64,000 bases of DNA from Hirudinaria manillensis (GCA_034509925.1 CM067532.1:2210642-2274641); one strand, 5' to 3'. Shown: positions 51,595 to 64,000, counted from the first letter of the stretch. Numbers and translations are program-made. The notes: generated from the letters alone by a model not told the origin.

Positions 51595-51981
51595 CCAATG
51601 TTAAGGACTTGTGGCGGAGTTCTATGTGCTTTCGTGTTGTTATTCCTATCGTTGGCTTGAAACTTGGATCAGGATAAATGAATATTGTCAAATATATTTT
51701 TAAGAACTTGCATATTTACTTGAAAGCCCCAAATTATTTTTCATTTTTAGCCACGTTATTGCTCAGCCGATCTAAAAGCAAATTGACAAAACCTGAAGCT
51801 AGTTTTAATGTATTACATTGCCGACAACGATTACAAAATAAACGTTTACGAACAATCACATAGTTTCGAATGAACTGAAAATATAATAAATAATTCATAA
51901 TCAAATTAAAAATATTTGAAATACACTCAAGATGTCTACATCAACTAAGCAAGTCCTGGGGTCCACCTTTTGACTAAAATC

Positions 51982-54900
51982 CTATTCATCCCTAGCAAAC
52001 AACTCATCCTCTTTTCTTCTTACAAGGGCCACAGCAACGGAGTCGCACTTTCCATCGACCAAGTAACTTTCGGTCGCTTTCTTCGTCAAATCTTCTTTCG
52101 TTTTGTCACTTTTGATTTCATTGAGCGTTGGTTTGGCGGAGGTTTTGAGTGGATTGGTGGCTTCCACGATCGTTCCGGTCTCGTGATTCCTGGAAGTGCA
52201 GGATACGATGGACATGAAGCTCTTCTGGAATTTTTTGCCGACGAGACAGTAGATGATGAAGTTGATCGAGGAGTTGACCGTCAACAGGGCGTTGCTTAAC
52301 TCGTTGATGTAGCGGAGTATCTGTTCAATTAATGGTTATCAAGCCATCATCGTCATTCAATCAGTTAGATATTCATTCAAACACTCAATCATTTGCTCAG
52401 CTCATTGATGGAGGATTTGTTCAATCAGTACTTGAATCAATCAATCAATTTAATTAATATTCATTTTACTAAACATTTAAATATTAAATCAATCCGGATG
52501 AATTATTCATAACATTCCAGGTGAAAAATAAAAATAATAAACTGCTCATCCATTCTAAGAATTCCTAAATATTTCCAAGATATTTCCGAAATATTTTCTA
52601 AAATCATTTCAAAATAATTTCGATAGAGTTTCACAAGAGTTTTGATGTTCTGCCAAAAACGTATTATTCCAAGAGTCTCTAAAAAATTCTTTTACGACCC
52701 AAAAAAAAAACTTTAAGCCCTCTTTTTCTTGTCATGTGCAGTTCAGTTTTTTCCACAAATTTTTACATAATCGAGTTTTAAGGGATTGAAATTCGCAATT
52801 ATTCTGGTCAAATAATCCTAGATTGATCACTTAGTTTGAGTCAATTTAAGACGAAATTGAATTAAGATCTTTAATGATTTCCTCCGAGCTAAAAAGAGTC
52901 TAAAAGCAGTTCTTCTGATTAATGGAAACTTGCATGTACACGTGCAGCTTTTAAAAATATTGCAAATGCGGATATGTTTCTTCAGAATAATAAATTGAGA
53001 TAAATCCATCTTGTCTTGGACTATTTTGATGGAGTGTCATAAGGAATGCTTTTTCATTTTTCGAATTATCACCGATATCTTCCGATCTGGGGCATTTGTT
53101 GTTGCTGTTGTGGAAATGACGCTCAACGATAGATTTGTTGTTTTAGTTGGAGTTGTGGTTTCTAGAAAACCTTGTAAATGAATGAAAACAAATTCATAAA
53201 ATCAAATTATCACTTATCATTGGCTTATTGATTAAAGTTATTAATATATCAGGAAATAATTAAATTTGAACGTTAAACATAAAATAAAAACTATTTTAAT
53301 GACTTAACAATGGCTTCCAAACGAAAAATAAATCTTCGTTTCTGCAAAATTGCACATTTATTTTTAATATTTTAAATCCTTGCAAAAATATTGTTATCTC
53401 AAAAAATATTTCGTTCCAAGAAAACAGGCAAATACCCGAAAGTCACGATTAATCGTAGAGATTAACGAGATTAATCGAAGATAGCTCGAATTAATCTTAT
53501 TTTTAAAATAATGCTTTGGTATCCAGGCAATTGTAATTCTATTTGCCAGTGTTTCATTTTAAAAGGAAAAAATACCACAATCATGAAGATCGTCAATTTT
53601 CCTTAGAAGGTCATTCATTCATTCGTTCGTTCGTTCATTCGTTCATTCTTATGGTTCATTCTTACAATCGTTGACAAACATAGCTACGAAAATAACATAC
53701 ATTAACATACATTAACATACATTAACTTCAAAGGGAAGTCGTGAAAGGAGATGTAAATTCCAATTTATGTTTTTTTTTATTTAATTTCTTTATTAATAAA
53801 TTATTCCCTTGAATCCACAAGTCAAAGTCCGTTGGACCATTAAAACAAATTTGTGAAAATTATAACGTAAAAAATGTTTTTATAATAATGGTTTTTTTAA
53901 TATTTATCTTAGTTTTTATTCGAGACATTTGTCAACAAAACACCTGCAGTTAATTTCCTAATCTTTCCAATCATTTTTGATTTCGGATTTTCATCGTTCA
54001 ACTTTTAAATTCTTTTAAACTTTGATGTTATTTGATTTATATATTGATGATATTTTTGGCAATTTATTTTTATTTTCGCCAAAATGATTGAAATGATGTA
54101 TAAAATTGTTATTTTCAAGATTATTTTGTGGTGTTATTTTATTTATTTCGGTGTTTTAAAACATTCCGTGTGGGTCTTGTTCGTGAAATATTCAGAAATG
54201 TGAATTTCTTTTTAAAATTCACCTTTGACTGCTAAATAGAAGAAATGATTTTTATTGCGCTAATATTTTATTCAATGCCGTGAAAATTGCGAATTGGAAT
54301 AATATTAAAACTTTATAATATAGTTGAAATAGGACGAAAATTATAAAAAAAAATAACAAAAAAACTTTAGTTGATTTCAAAGTTTGAATTGGAAATTGGA
54401 ATTTCCAGAATGCCAGTTGTTATTTATTGTTTTCAACTTGTGCCGATGAAAGGAAAAATTGAAGCACGAATTTGATAAAATAACAGGAAATGAATCGAAT
54501 TATTAGCTTTATTTTGACAAGTAACGTCTCGAAATAACATAATTTATGAGACCGTGAAATCTCTGAAAATCTGCTTCAAAATTAAAATATGTTTCTCTCC
54601 ATAATTTTCATTTTATTACCACAAGAATTTATTAATTTCTCTTTTAACCATTTATAACGGTTTATTCATCTTTCATGGCTTTTTATTTTTTGTCACTAGT
54701 ATGTATTAATATCTTTTTTTAATAATTTATTTCTTCTTCCATGACCTTTTTATGAATTAAGTTTTTTAATAATCAGCAATTTTGATAATTCATTTTCCGT
54801 CACATTAATTTTAATTTTTAGTTGGCATTAATTTTAAAATTACACTTATTAAAATTACATTTAAAATTACAGGAAACCATTCATAATCCGTTGAATTTTC

Positions 54901-57900
54901 TCAGAAGTTTTTGAAATCTACCCGTTTAAACATGTGTAAAAAGAAGAGAAACAGGTAATACTTTCAAGGCAGCCATAAATAATTCTCTCCTGAAATCAAA
55001 AGACTTGGGAGGAGATTATTCTTCCTGTTATTCAGCGTTTTTAAGTGCTGACAATCCGATGATTCAGCTCATGCACTGGGGAACTCGGCGCTAAGTAAAT
55101 ATTCGAACATGAATATGCATGTGCGCATAAAATTAACCTCTATAAATTTACTTCTAGATAGAAGCGCACATTAGAAACGAATAGGGAAGTGAAAAGCTAG
55201 GAAACCTGGAGGTTGAGATGAATGTTTTGGTTGAATTCCATGACGGTGACAGCCGACAACAACAACAACAACGACGACGACAACAACAGCAACAACAAAT
55301 ACAAAACCTGGAGGTTGAGATGAATGTTTTGGTTGAATTCCATGACGGTGACAGCCACTCTGACTGCAAGCGCTGGTATTTGACAGATGATGAACACCGT
55401 AACAACGACCACCAACATTATTGTGATGTTCTCCTTGTGCTGAACTCGTCTGCTCAGCATGTCCCGCCTTCTCTTTCTTACCTGGATGATTCATCACTCA
55501 AATTAGTAATTAATTGACACACCTACGAATGAATTTATTTTTTTTTACAGGAATATTTGTTTTCGTTTAATATTGAATTAAATAATATTAAAACAAATAT
55601 TTGTTGCTATGAAATTAATACAAAATCACTTAAAAGATGGTGTTCAAAGGTAAGGATCGTTTTTATTTCTTGTTTTATGTTTACAGCGGAGTGTTGAAAG
55701 AACCCATAAAATTGGTAAACATAAAGTCTGGGATTTAATTACGAATAACATGGAAAATTCACGGCAAAATAAGATATATACAATGTAAATGAATATTTAA
55801 TTAAATAAGGTAATAAATAGATGAGAAAAAAAGAATAATAATATTTCTCATGGTAACCGTCCAAGAATTTCAAATGCGCAAATAAAAACTAATCCAGAAA
55901 ATAAACAATAAATAAGAAATTAAGGAGACATTTGAATAGAATTCAAATTGCTTTCGAGATTCTTTCGTTAATTAACAAATATTTAAACTTAAATTGTAAA
56001 ATTAATTTCTTAAAATAAGACGGAAATGAACTGCGAGCAAAGATTTTTGCTTTTTTTGACTTTCTAAAATCTGTCATTAACTTCCTTATTTGAGCCAAAT
56101 AAAGAAACTAATTAGGGAAAAAAATGGAATTTACTCTGAAAGGAAATTTTCGAAAATTGATCTTGACTGCCGGGGAAAAGGGTCATCAGCAGGGTTTAAA
56201 AAGCTCCCTAACAACACCAATTCATCTTATCTTATGGGGGAATTGAAATTGAAATGCCTAACGAAAGAGGAATGTATTTTTCTAGAAATTAAGAAAAGTT
56301 AATTATTCTGTAATTAAGTTTATACTGAAATTTCTAATTTTTTTTTTCAGATTGCATTTTGTAATCCAAACTCTGAGCAAGTCGTCATATCACCGTAAGG
56401 AATTATAAAAAAATATTTTACCTGGGAAATATCGTCTCAGCGGATCTAGGAAATCATTTTAAAATAATTTATTTATTTCGTTAATAAAAACTCATATTTA
56501 AAGAAAAAAATAAGTTATATTAAACAAGTTAATTTAAGGATCAACGATTTCACAGGTTCGAGAAGGAGAATGTTGGATAAGTGACAGGCAAAAGACAATT
56601 CGCAGGCTTTGGTACTTAACCTAACCCACTCAGATCCTACCCTAACCGTACCCAGATTATACCCTAACCCTACCCTACTTCAAGACTCTTGAAAGCCAAA
56701 CCGATAAAACTTGAGCCTATTAGTTGTCTTTTTCCCGTAACTCATCCAGGCAACGAATTGGAGACAATATCGTGGGGATATTCAATATATATTGTTCACA
56801 TACCTTGCATATTGGATATTCTAACATATTCAAATTATCAACTTTAAAAGATTGAAATCATAGTCATAAGTTATTAAAAACCAAAGGCAAAAATCATTAA
56901 ATCTACTTAAATTATTTATTATTTAAAACTTAGTATAAAGTTAAAAGGTGGCATCCAATGGCCATTTCGATCACCTTGGTTAGGTCAGAAATGAGTCTCC
57001 AATTGAAATAAAGCAGCAGTAAGAGTGGACCAAATGACCTGAAGACGAAGTAGAAGATGGTTTTATAGAGCAAGAAGTACAACTTGTTGAATCTGAAGTC
57101 AGTCCTCATGGTTCTTGTGATGTAACTGACACTTTCTACGCTCGCCATCGTAAGATTTGATTCTCCAGATTGTAATTTTCTTTCCAATTCGATAGGCCAA
57201 AGTGTAAAACCTCGGAAGCTGGAAAACTCGAAGAATAAAGAATGGTTTCTTGTCTGAGACTGAAAGTCAGATAGCTTGGAGGATGACCAGTCAGCTGTAT
57301 CGTCAACCTTTAAGTATTTCGGACCTTCTCTTTGCTGCGGATGAATATCAATTGAACCCATATTATCTGAAACAGTGCTCGTCAAAATAGAGGTGTAATT
57401 GAAGATATCGTGATCTCTCTTGCCGCAGAGTCTTTTTGTGACGACAATTCTTTCAAAGTATCTGGGCGTGTTGTACAGCAGGGCAAGAAATCCTATTATG
57501 GCCACCAATAAGACCATGTCTCTGCTAGACCGCATCCTACTCTTCCACGGCTTGCAGACTGCCAGGTAACGGTCGAGGGTCACCAGTAGGACCAGCCATA
57601 CCGTGGAGGTCTGAGCGGCAGAGCTTAGCATCCAGACGAGTGGTTCGCTGTGGAGGTAGTGGTATCTGAGGGGACTGCCAGGAAACCATTCCGTATTCTC
57701 GATGATCGTCTTCAACGTTTGAATGAAGAGGCAGGTGACGAGATATAATGAGTCGACGATGGTCAGCATTCTGAGCAGGTGATTCGTCGAACTGCGCTGT
57801 TTGGCATCTGCCTGTCTGTCGTGTCTCAGGACGATGACGGACAACGCGTTGCCGACGAGACCAAAGACGATGGCGAGGCCGACGAAGTAAATGTTCACCG

Positions 57901-58021
57901 ACTTCTTGAAGATCACGAAGTTGGCCGTGAAACCGGAATTGGTCGTTTTGTTGAAACAACTGCTCTCATCGTCCGCTGGGATCGTCAGTGATGTGAGATT
58001 CAGGAGAGGATCAGCCTTCAT
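51982..58021 (-). CDS. rhodopsin-family peptide GPCR, FMRFamide-receptor-like
   Basis: Three exons, 56975-58021, 55308-55481 and 51982-52320, all phase 0, give about 519 residues. The N-terminus has N-glycosylation sites (NLTS, NKTT). TM1 reads VGLAIVFGLVGNALSVIVL. TM3 ends in D150-R151-Y152 (TLDRYLAVCKPW). TM5 is near TIFYFVFRSFGPLLLLLYF. Exon 2 carries the basic third loop (RKRRRDMLSRRVQHKENI) and TM6 (VVVVTVFIICQIPALAV). Exon 3 carries TM7 with NSSINFIIYCLVGKKF, an NPxxY variant, and a Lys-rich tail. This layout matches the invertebrate FMRFamide/neuropeptide receptor group at the cell surface, signalling through G proteins; the ligand is not known. The second extracellular loop is unusually long (over 100 residues between TM4 and TM5) and Ser/Thr-rich. 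Intron 2 is about 3 kb. Exon 2 has a duplicated donor region, described separately. Confidence 0.82.
52321..55205. other. intron 2 of the GPCR gene
   Basis: AT-rich and without recognisable exons on either strand. Contains a TTCATTCGTTC-type tetranucleotide patch at about 53610-53660 and a short ACATTAACAT repeat at about 53697-53725. Confidence 0.5.
55206..55359 (-). repeat. direct duplication of the GPCR exon-2 3' end and its splice donor
   Basis: The block CTGGAGGTTGAGATGAATG onward through GACGGTGACAGCC (plus strand) occurs at 55206 and again at 55308, an offset of 102 bp. On the minus strand each copy ends CTCCAG|GTTT, so two donors exist. The spacer is a CAA/CGA array that encodes a Leu/Ser tract on the minus strand. 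Because 102 is a multiple of three, use of the distal donor adds 34 codons in frame. Confidence 0.85.
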
Positions 58022-60989
58022 GACCGTCTTGTCAGTGTTGGATGAATTGTTTAATGCTGGCTACGATTTAGGTAATGGAATATAATGAGTTTAATTAGTG
58101 AAATATATATTACTATTTATTATTTTATTTAGTATGTAGTAATGATTGATTTTGGTTAAGGTTTGATTTGAATTAATAACTTACAGTTATTATAGCAATT
58201 GTTAGAGTTTAACCATTTGAAAATATAAATCACCTTTATTATTAATAATTAATGTTGATGATATTACTACTATTATTATTAATTTTATTTACATTGTAAG
58301 AAATTGTAATGTAATCATTTTATTTCATTTTACAAATTAAAATATATTTAAACACAAATCTGCTATTATAGCATAATCAAACTTGAAAAGAAAATCCGAC
58401 AGCTCTTTTTAGAGCGACATTTCCTGGATAATTTATTTCACGAGCTGGTTGTAAATATGCTTTATTATAATTATGACCGCAGTGCCTTCAATCGTTGTTT
58501 ATTATATTAATGAATTATTCAATAAAATGATGAACCTCATTAAGATATTCAAATGTTTTTTTCATTGCATTAAAATATTAAATACATAAATTATAGAAAA
58601 TATAACATAAATATTCTTATTATTTTTCAAAAATTACAAAATATCAAAGCTCTAAAATCAACGATGTTTAATAATAAATTATTTTTATAAAACGGAATTA
58701 CTATGTTTAATTGGATAAAATAAAATACGTAAACATGGTGAAATCTTAAATTTCCGAAATCCGTCTCAAATTTTCGGATTTTCTGAGAAACTTGGGAACA
58801 CTTTTTCAGCACTGACCGAAATAATTGCTTTAATCTATCAGGTTTCTACGAAATTTAAAATATCTAAACTTAAAATAACATTTAATGACAAAGAAAATCC
58901 GAGCAAAAATTAACAACGAAATTGAATTATTATGAAAAAATAAACACACATTAAAAATTTATTACGGAAAAAATAAAATCATAAAAATTTAGCTTTTCAG
59001 CTTTCGAGAATTTCATATTTAATCATTTTTTATGCGCGAAATTTGTTATTTAAAAAAGAATATCTGAAAGAAATCGATGAAGAGATTAATCGCGTGACTC
59101 CTGATAAGCTCCTTTTCTTATCTCTTCAGAAATTTCCACCAATCACAGGTCACCTGGCCCGCTCAGCCAATCGCATTACTCCCATTCGTCCAATCAACTT
59201 TTTGTATTTCCCCTCCCCAATTGATATCCCCAGTTGATAACCATCATCAATAGTTTCACGCAATCATCTTTAAAGTTTTTTACTTTAAATCAATATTCAA
59301 TCAATAATTCATTAATTCCTTCTTTCATTCATTCGTTCATAAAAATTCCTCAACCAAAGTTGTCCAAAGAAAGGTCATTCCTCTCCTCCGCGGGTCTCTG
59401 TGGGTCGAGAGTTCAGAGGTCAAAGTTGACGACCTCTCAACAAATGCTCTCCGAATTTATTGCGTAGAAAATGCCTTATTGAGATGGATGGAACCAGACT
59501 TGTACGGCCGAGTTGAATTTGGTAGAGATGCGATGATGAAAACATCATCGTTGATGATGGCGACGACGATGACGATGATGATGACGATGGTTGTGGCATT
59601 ATCATGCGTCTCCAGGGATTCAACGGTGTGTTAATGGCAAATTTTTACTTTCCACGATCGGAAACTTTCCTTCTAATTGTTTAGGCCTTGAAAATGTTTG
59701 TTAACAATTTATTTCATTCCTAAAACACTCAGAAATACCCGAGTCTAACAACAGTAGCAACGACAACAACAACAACAACAATAATAATAATAATCATAAC
59801 CGTCATCGTTGTACTACCGGCAGTTACAAAAATGCTTTAAATCTTTAAAATAAATTTGTTTTTGTTTTTTTTTTTCAGAATTTATTTCTACACCTTCAAA
59901 GTTGAATTGAGGACTGAAATTTAGACACGCAAAAATTAAAAAAACTGGCATGTAAAAATTTGTTGAAACCGATGCGGATGCATCGACGTCTGGAAAATAA
60001 ATTGCCTGTCGTGGAATTATGGAAGATAAATTTGGCTAAAAAACGCAAAATTTGGACAGATAATGAGACTAATTCTTGAAATGGATTGTTAAGGCCTTGA
60101 ACATTGGATTAGAAAACAAGAATTATAAAATCATGAATGCATTACATTAAACGTCATTATCTCTATTTTCGGACAAACATAATATCGTAAATATTTAATA
60201 ATAAATGGCATTTAAAACGGCTTTAGGCTGTTAAGATTTACGTGTCATTTTGGGTTGAAAAGCGTCTTCGCTTCGTCCGACCATTTTTATTTCAGCCCCA
60301 TTTTTGCAAGATTTCAACTATAAAGAATTAATTATAAAATTTCTCGATTCTAAATAAATTTCTTTCGGTTTGAGTTTTTTTTTCCATTTATTTATTAAAT
60401 TAACTCCGAAAAAACCTACGAATTGAGAAGATATTTTTAAACGTTAGGGTTCTGAAAATAAGATAAAATGTCTGCATGCATTAACAAGGTATGTTCGATC
60501 CATTAAGAATGCCACTGGTTGACAGGTACTCCTATCCCCTCCTCAATTTCCGTCGGAACTCCTTCATTTTTGGAAAGAACTTTGGTGCGAGAAGCGGGAA
60601 CGTTTATTGTTGTATCTTGAATTACTTGCTATATAATTAAGGACTACTTTGGGAATCGGAGATACTAAGCTACTTTATTAACAAGAATGTGCTATTGCAC
60701 TAGCCTCAAAAAGATTCTGAATATTAATTTAATAAATAACAAATATCATTACTTTTACCCACAACATTTATTATTAGCCACCTACATCCAAATGTACAAT
60801 TTACTCACGAACTTGATCGATCGATTGCAAAATTAAATTTTTGTTTCATTTTCCAAATTTTTAGTCAAATGTTCGGATGATTTAAGCTCATTAATGAGTT
60901 TCCAACTTATTATTGCAAAGTGATTATAATTTAATCTTTCTTTTGAAGATTTGTTTCCGAAGAAAAACACAAGAAAAATAATAATAGTG

Positions 60990-61052
<63 letters not shown>
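60990..61052. repeat. (AAT)n trinucleotide array
   Basis: About 20 perfect units. Similar AAT/AAC arrays recur at 62015-62090. Confidence 0.9.
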
Positions 61053-61290
61053 TTAATAACTACAATAACTTTAATAATAATTTAAAAATTCACAAGACCT
61101 GGCCTTCAAGCTGACTTTCCGTTAATTCTGAAATCGTGGATGTTCACATTGTTTCATTCCAAGAGAAGAGTTTCGATCGAAGCGTTCACACGAGCGGAAA
61201 ACTTTGAAATCGGTTTCCATCAAATGCTCTGCTTCAGTGGTTTGCTCTGACGTGACACACTGTGAGACAGACAGATAGGAATCTATCCAC

Positions 61291-61322
61291 ATCTATCTAT
61301 CTATCAATCTATCTATCTATCT
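61291..61322. repeat. (ATCT)n tetranucleotide array
   Basis: Interrupted ATCT units that decay into AAATCT units up to about 61350. Confidence 0.85.
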
Positions 61323-61480
61323 AAATCTAAATCTAACAATCTATAAATATCTATTAGATAGAAATCTGATCATTTTAGCTTCCTTGTTTAGACGTTTGTA
61401 CAAGTCACAATTACTCACCCTAATTTATCACCGCTTTACCCCAACTCACAAGTCAAGTTTAAGTAAGTAATCAATTACTT

Positions 61481-61519
61481 ACTTCTTGGAGATCACGAAG
61501 TTGGCCGTGAAACCGGAAT
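61481..61519 (-). other. 39-bp stray copy of GPCR exon-1 coding sequence
   Basis: Bases 61481-61519 match 57901-57939 at 38 of 39 positions (G for A at the ninth base) and in the same orientation. The match corresponds to SGFTANFVI-KK just before TM1. Neither flank matches, and it has no start codon or clear acceptor. Confidence 0.8.
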
Positions 61520-61696
61520 AACTACTGATTGACTTTTATCAATCACTGATCAATTACTTATGAATTACTAATTCGTTATTATGAATTACTATTTATTATT
61601 ATTAATTACTAATTAATTAATTATTACTAATTAAATATTGCTAATTACTTACTAACTAATTATTATTATTATTATTAGTTACTAATTAATTAATCC

Positions 61697-61805
61697 ATAG
61701 CCACTCCACGGTGCCTGCCATAAGATTGTAATGGTCTTCCACTTAGCGTGAATTACAGTCCCTTGTAGCATCGCGGGCATTTGTCCATATCTACTTGAAG
61801 ATTGG
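61697..61805 (-). pseudogene. possible expansin N-domain relic
   Basis: The minus strand reads VDMDKCPRCYKGL, a stop, then FTLSGRPL. The CP-x-C then L-x-x-LS layout recalls the DPBB domain of expansins (CPxC...LDLS). The in-frame stop, short length and position downstream of the C-domain-like piece argue against a working gene. Weak similarity judged by eye. Confidence 0.22.
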
Positions 61806-62201
61806 CTTTTTCTTTTTACGTTCACACCTTGATGTTTATATTTAAAAAAATAAATAAACAAAGTAATTGATTGCAAACGAATGTTATCGACGATGTTGAT
61901 GAATCGTCATCAACTCTTGCAAATCAATCTGCTATTTTGTTAGAGAACATAAAAATGATATAAAACAACGCTAAGAAGAAGAAATTAAAATAAATAGATA
62001 TCTAATAGTAGTAATAAAAATAATAATAATAATAACAATAATAATAATAATAATAACAATAATAATAATAATATTAATAATAATAATAACATATATGTTT
62101 CAATCATCTTGCACATTACATCGTATCGCCATTGTTTCGTCATGTTCATTGTACTACATTATGTACTAGTATTCGTTATTCAAGTCGAATTGGCATTGCC
62201 G

Positions 62202-62402
62202 TCAACATCCAGCATCGAAGGTTGGAAACCAAAACCATGCACTTATTCCGAGTGGAATTAGTTCTTTCACGTTCCCAGAAGTTGTTTTAATCTGGATTTC
62301 CGTGTTATTTTTCCATGCACCACCTGCTGTCTTCCAAGTCCTGCCATCTGCCGAAACTTTTTTTTTTCTTCCTCTTCGAAAACTAGTGACTTCGATGGTC
62401 AT
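62202..62402 (-). pseudogene. expansin C-domain (CBM63)-like fragment
   Basis: The minus strand reads VSADGRTWKTAGGAWKNN, TEIQIKTTSGNVKELIPLG and AWFWFPTFDAGC, then stop. Order and spacing of W, the TTSG-type turn and the WxFxxTF end resemble the expansin C-terminal domain, which binds wall polysaccharides. Expansin-like genes are known in some invertebrates. No signal peptide or intact N-domain precedes it, and a stop codon lies just before the ATG, so it is either a single exon whose neighbours I missed or a relic. Confidence 0.4.
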
Positions 62403-63261
62403 ATTTCATTCTTTCGATTTCACTTTAATTGTCTTTTTTTCAATCGTTTTTTATTTCAAATGAAGAAGTGAATATTTTTTAAGAATATTATTTATGTGAA
62501 TATTATATAGTATATATATATATACATAATATGTAAAATATTTTATTTGAACTATATTAAACATATAAAATATTTTAATATAAAAATACCATGGTATGTT
62601 AACCCGCTTGAAATGTACTTCGACTAGCAACTCGTAAATTGCAATAATCAATTTGTATACAGAAAACAAGCCAACATAAACAACAGCAACAGAAATAAAC
62701 ATGTCTTGAAGACAACCAGAACTTAACACATAAATCCACACCAAACATCAACAAACGCCTTTATCAAAAACCAAAGAAAGTAAATGTGTGAAATCAAACA
62801 TCGCCCTAATTTTCGCCCGGGCACAATATATTTATGTGGTCCATTTTATTTGAAATATTTATTTTAAATATATTCATTTCCACTAATAATATTAACTTAT
62901 TTTATTGTTTCTTTAAACTTTTAAATTTGAGAACCCCTTTATAAGGATTAAACCTGTCATTATGAATGTTTTTAGGGGACCCAATTTTTTTTTTTTGGTA
63001 TAGATATAGACGCCTGACGACGGCCTCACCATAAGGACACTTTATGTCAAATCCCTGTATGAAGATTTTACCTTATAATTTACTCTGCGTATATCACGCC
63101 ATCTTTCGTCTGCTGGGGTTTCTTAAAATCATCGTCACTAGCTACTAATTTGCAGTCTCTCATTAGCTCACAAACAAAACTTGGAATTATTCAAGAACTC
63201 AAAATTCAGCTTGGAGTCCATTTTTCAACATGGCCGGAAGAGGCGCTTCTGACGTTGTTAT

Positions 63262-63975
63262 GCATGCGAGACCTTAAAAATGCAGTCTGAAATTCTTTTC
63301 GACATCTTTTCGAACTCTGCATCATGTCAATCATATTTTACTTCTTCTCGCTTGTCACTGCTTTTTGTTCTTGTATTTGTGTTTGTTTTTCTACGCAACT
63401 ACGGGGTGATGTCTCTTCATTTTCCAACAAACCACTCCAGATTATTTGATTGCAAGTTTATTTTCATCCCGTGTTTGGAGAGAAACTTCGGTTCAGTTCC
63501 TTTAAGTTTTGTTAAAGATTCGCTGTTTTTCAACGAATTGTTTCAACAAACTTATCGGTTTTTTCTGGAAATTAGTTTAAATTCTCCAATGCTCTTAAGT
63601 TGAAGTGTTTACCTTTTTCGTGTGATTCTCCTGTAATTTATTTTGGACAATTCTTCAAACAATCTTTTAAATTATCTTCAAGAAACTTACACAGAATTGA
63701 AACAAATCTTTAAAGATCGGCCTTTTTTGAACTTGCCGGATCTCGTCATAACTTTTGAAATAAACGAATATTGTTTGAAAATTCAATTATCGTCATTTAA
63801 GTTGACATTATTAGTTTTATTTTTTAAATATCGTAATTGTTGTTTTGAGTCTTTTGTTGATTACGTTGAAGCATGGAATTGTATCATCCTGTCAAAGTGC
63901 AATGTGAAAGAAAAAGCTAAGTGCCTCAACAGACTTGTTCCAGGAAAAGGAATAAATGTTTTTATTCGTAAATAA
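63262..63975 (+). other. two adjacent same-frame ORFs, unidentified
   Basis: 63262-63603 and 63643-63975 lie in one frame, separated only by TGA (63601-63603) and TAA (63634-63636). The first has a hydrophobic run (LSLLFVLVFVFVFLRN) and ends NSPMLLS. The second, from a non-ATG start, is more Lys/Asn-rich with several Cys (RNCCFESF, LSKCNVKEKAKCL) and ends INVFIRK. Together they look like one decayed coding stretch of about 230 codons. I recognise no family; chance in AT-rich DNA is possible. Confidence 0.25.
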
Positions 63976-64000
63976 TGAATATTTCAATAACTTTCTCATC

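Larger units (their letters stand above)
58022..61480. other. upstream region of the GPCR; no gene recognised
   Basis: AT-rich. Several CCAAT-type boxes at 59140-59230 and a DR1-like AGTTCA-G-AGGTCA at 59410-59422 lie in a GC-richer patch (59090-59620) that could be a promoter or enhancer. A GATGATGACGA-type array lies at 59540-59590, and CAA/AAT runs at 59755-59795. Confidence 0.35.

Overview
This is nuclear DNA of an invertebrate animal. It is AT-rich, its genes are split by GT-AG introns, and it carries many simple-sequence arrays, TTAGGG-type repeats and non-LTR retrotransposon pieces. The gene set fits a lophotrochozoan, perhaps an annelid such as a leech: NUP188, a peptide-type GPCR, fucolectin-like F5/8C proteins, short PHRF1-like RING-PHD genes and many small secreted Cys-rich proteins. 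The phylum is an inference. I saw no prokaryotic features and no CRISPR.

Layout. 1-4776 (+): the last eleven exons of a NUP188-like nucleoporin. 5787-6881 (+): an intronless RING-PHD gene. 6882-9150: intergenic, with a perfect inverted nuclear-receptor-type palindrome. 9153-19259 (-): a previously unannotated-looking gene made almost wholly of symmetric microexons (12-78 nt, all phase 0), encoding a Tyr/Pro/Asn-rich protein with a Cys-rich tail; its first exon was not found with confidence. 20352-23347 (+): a complete six-exon single-pass membrane protein of unknown family. 24038-38483 (-): three tandem paralogues of a secreted protein with an N-terminal Cys-rich (PAN/apple-like) part and a fucolectin-type F5/8C domain. 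Decayed copies of the upstream membrane-protein gene lie between them, so the duplicated unit held both genes. The last intron of the third copy has received several chimeric R2-like retrotransposon pieces. 39421-40167 (+): a second intronless RING-PHD gene.

41442-51594 (+): a cluster of secreted, probably helical Cys-rich proteins built from a repeated two-exon module with fixed splice phases. There are three genes with signal peptides and several orphan exons. 51982-58021 (-): a complete three-exon FMRFamide-receptor-like GPCR with a very long second extracellular loop and a duplicated 5' splice site. 58022-64000 is mostly non-coding, with simple repeats, a 39-bp stray copy of GPCR coding sequence, an expansin-like relic and two unexplained ORFs.

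The strongest candidates for a new system are the microexon gene and the modular Cys-rich cluster. With the duplicated lectin-like genes they suggest a region rich in fast-evolving secreted proteins (glandular, mucosal or immune), but nothing here shows tissue or function. Exon boundaries were called by eye from splice signals, reading frame and paralogue comparison.
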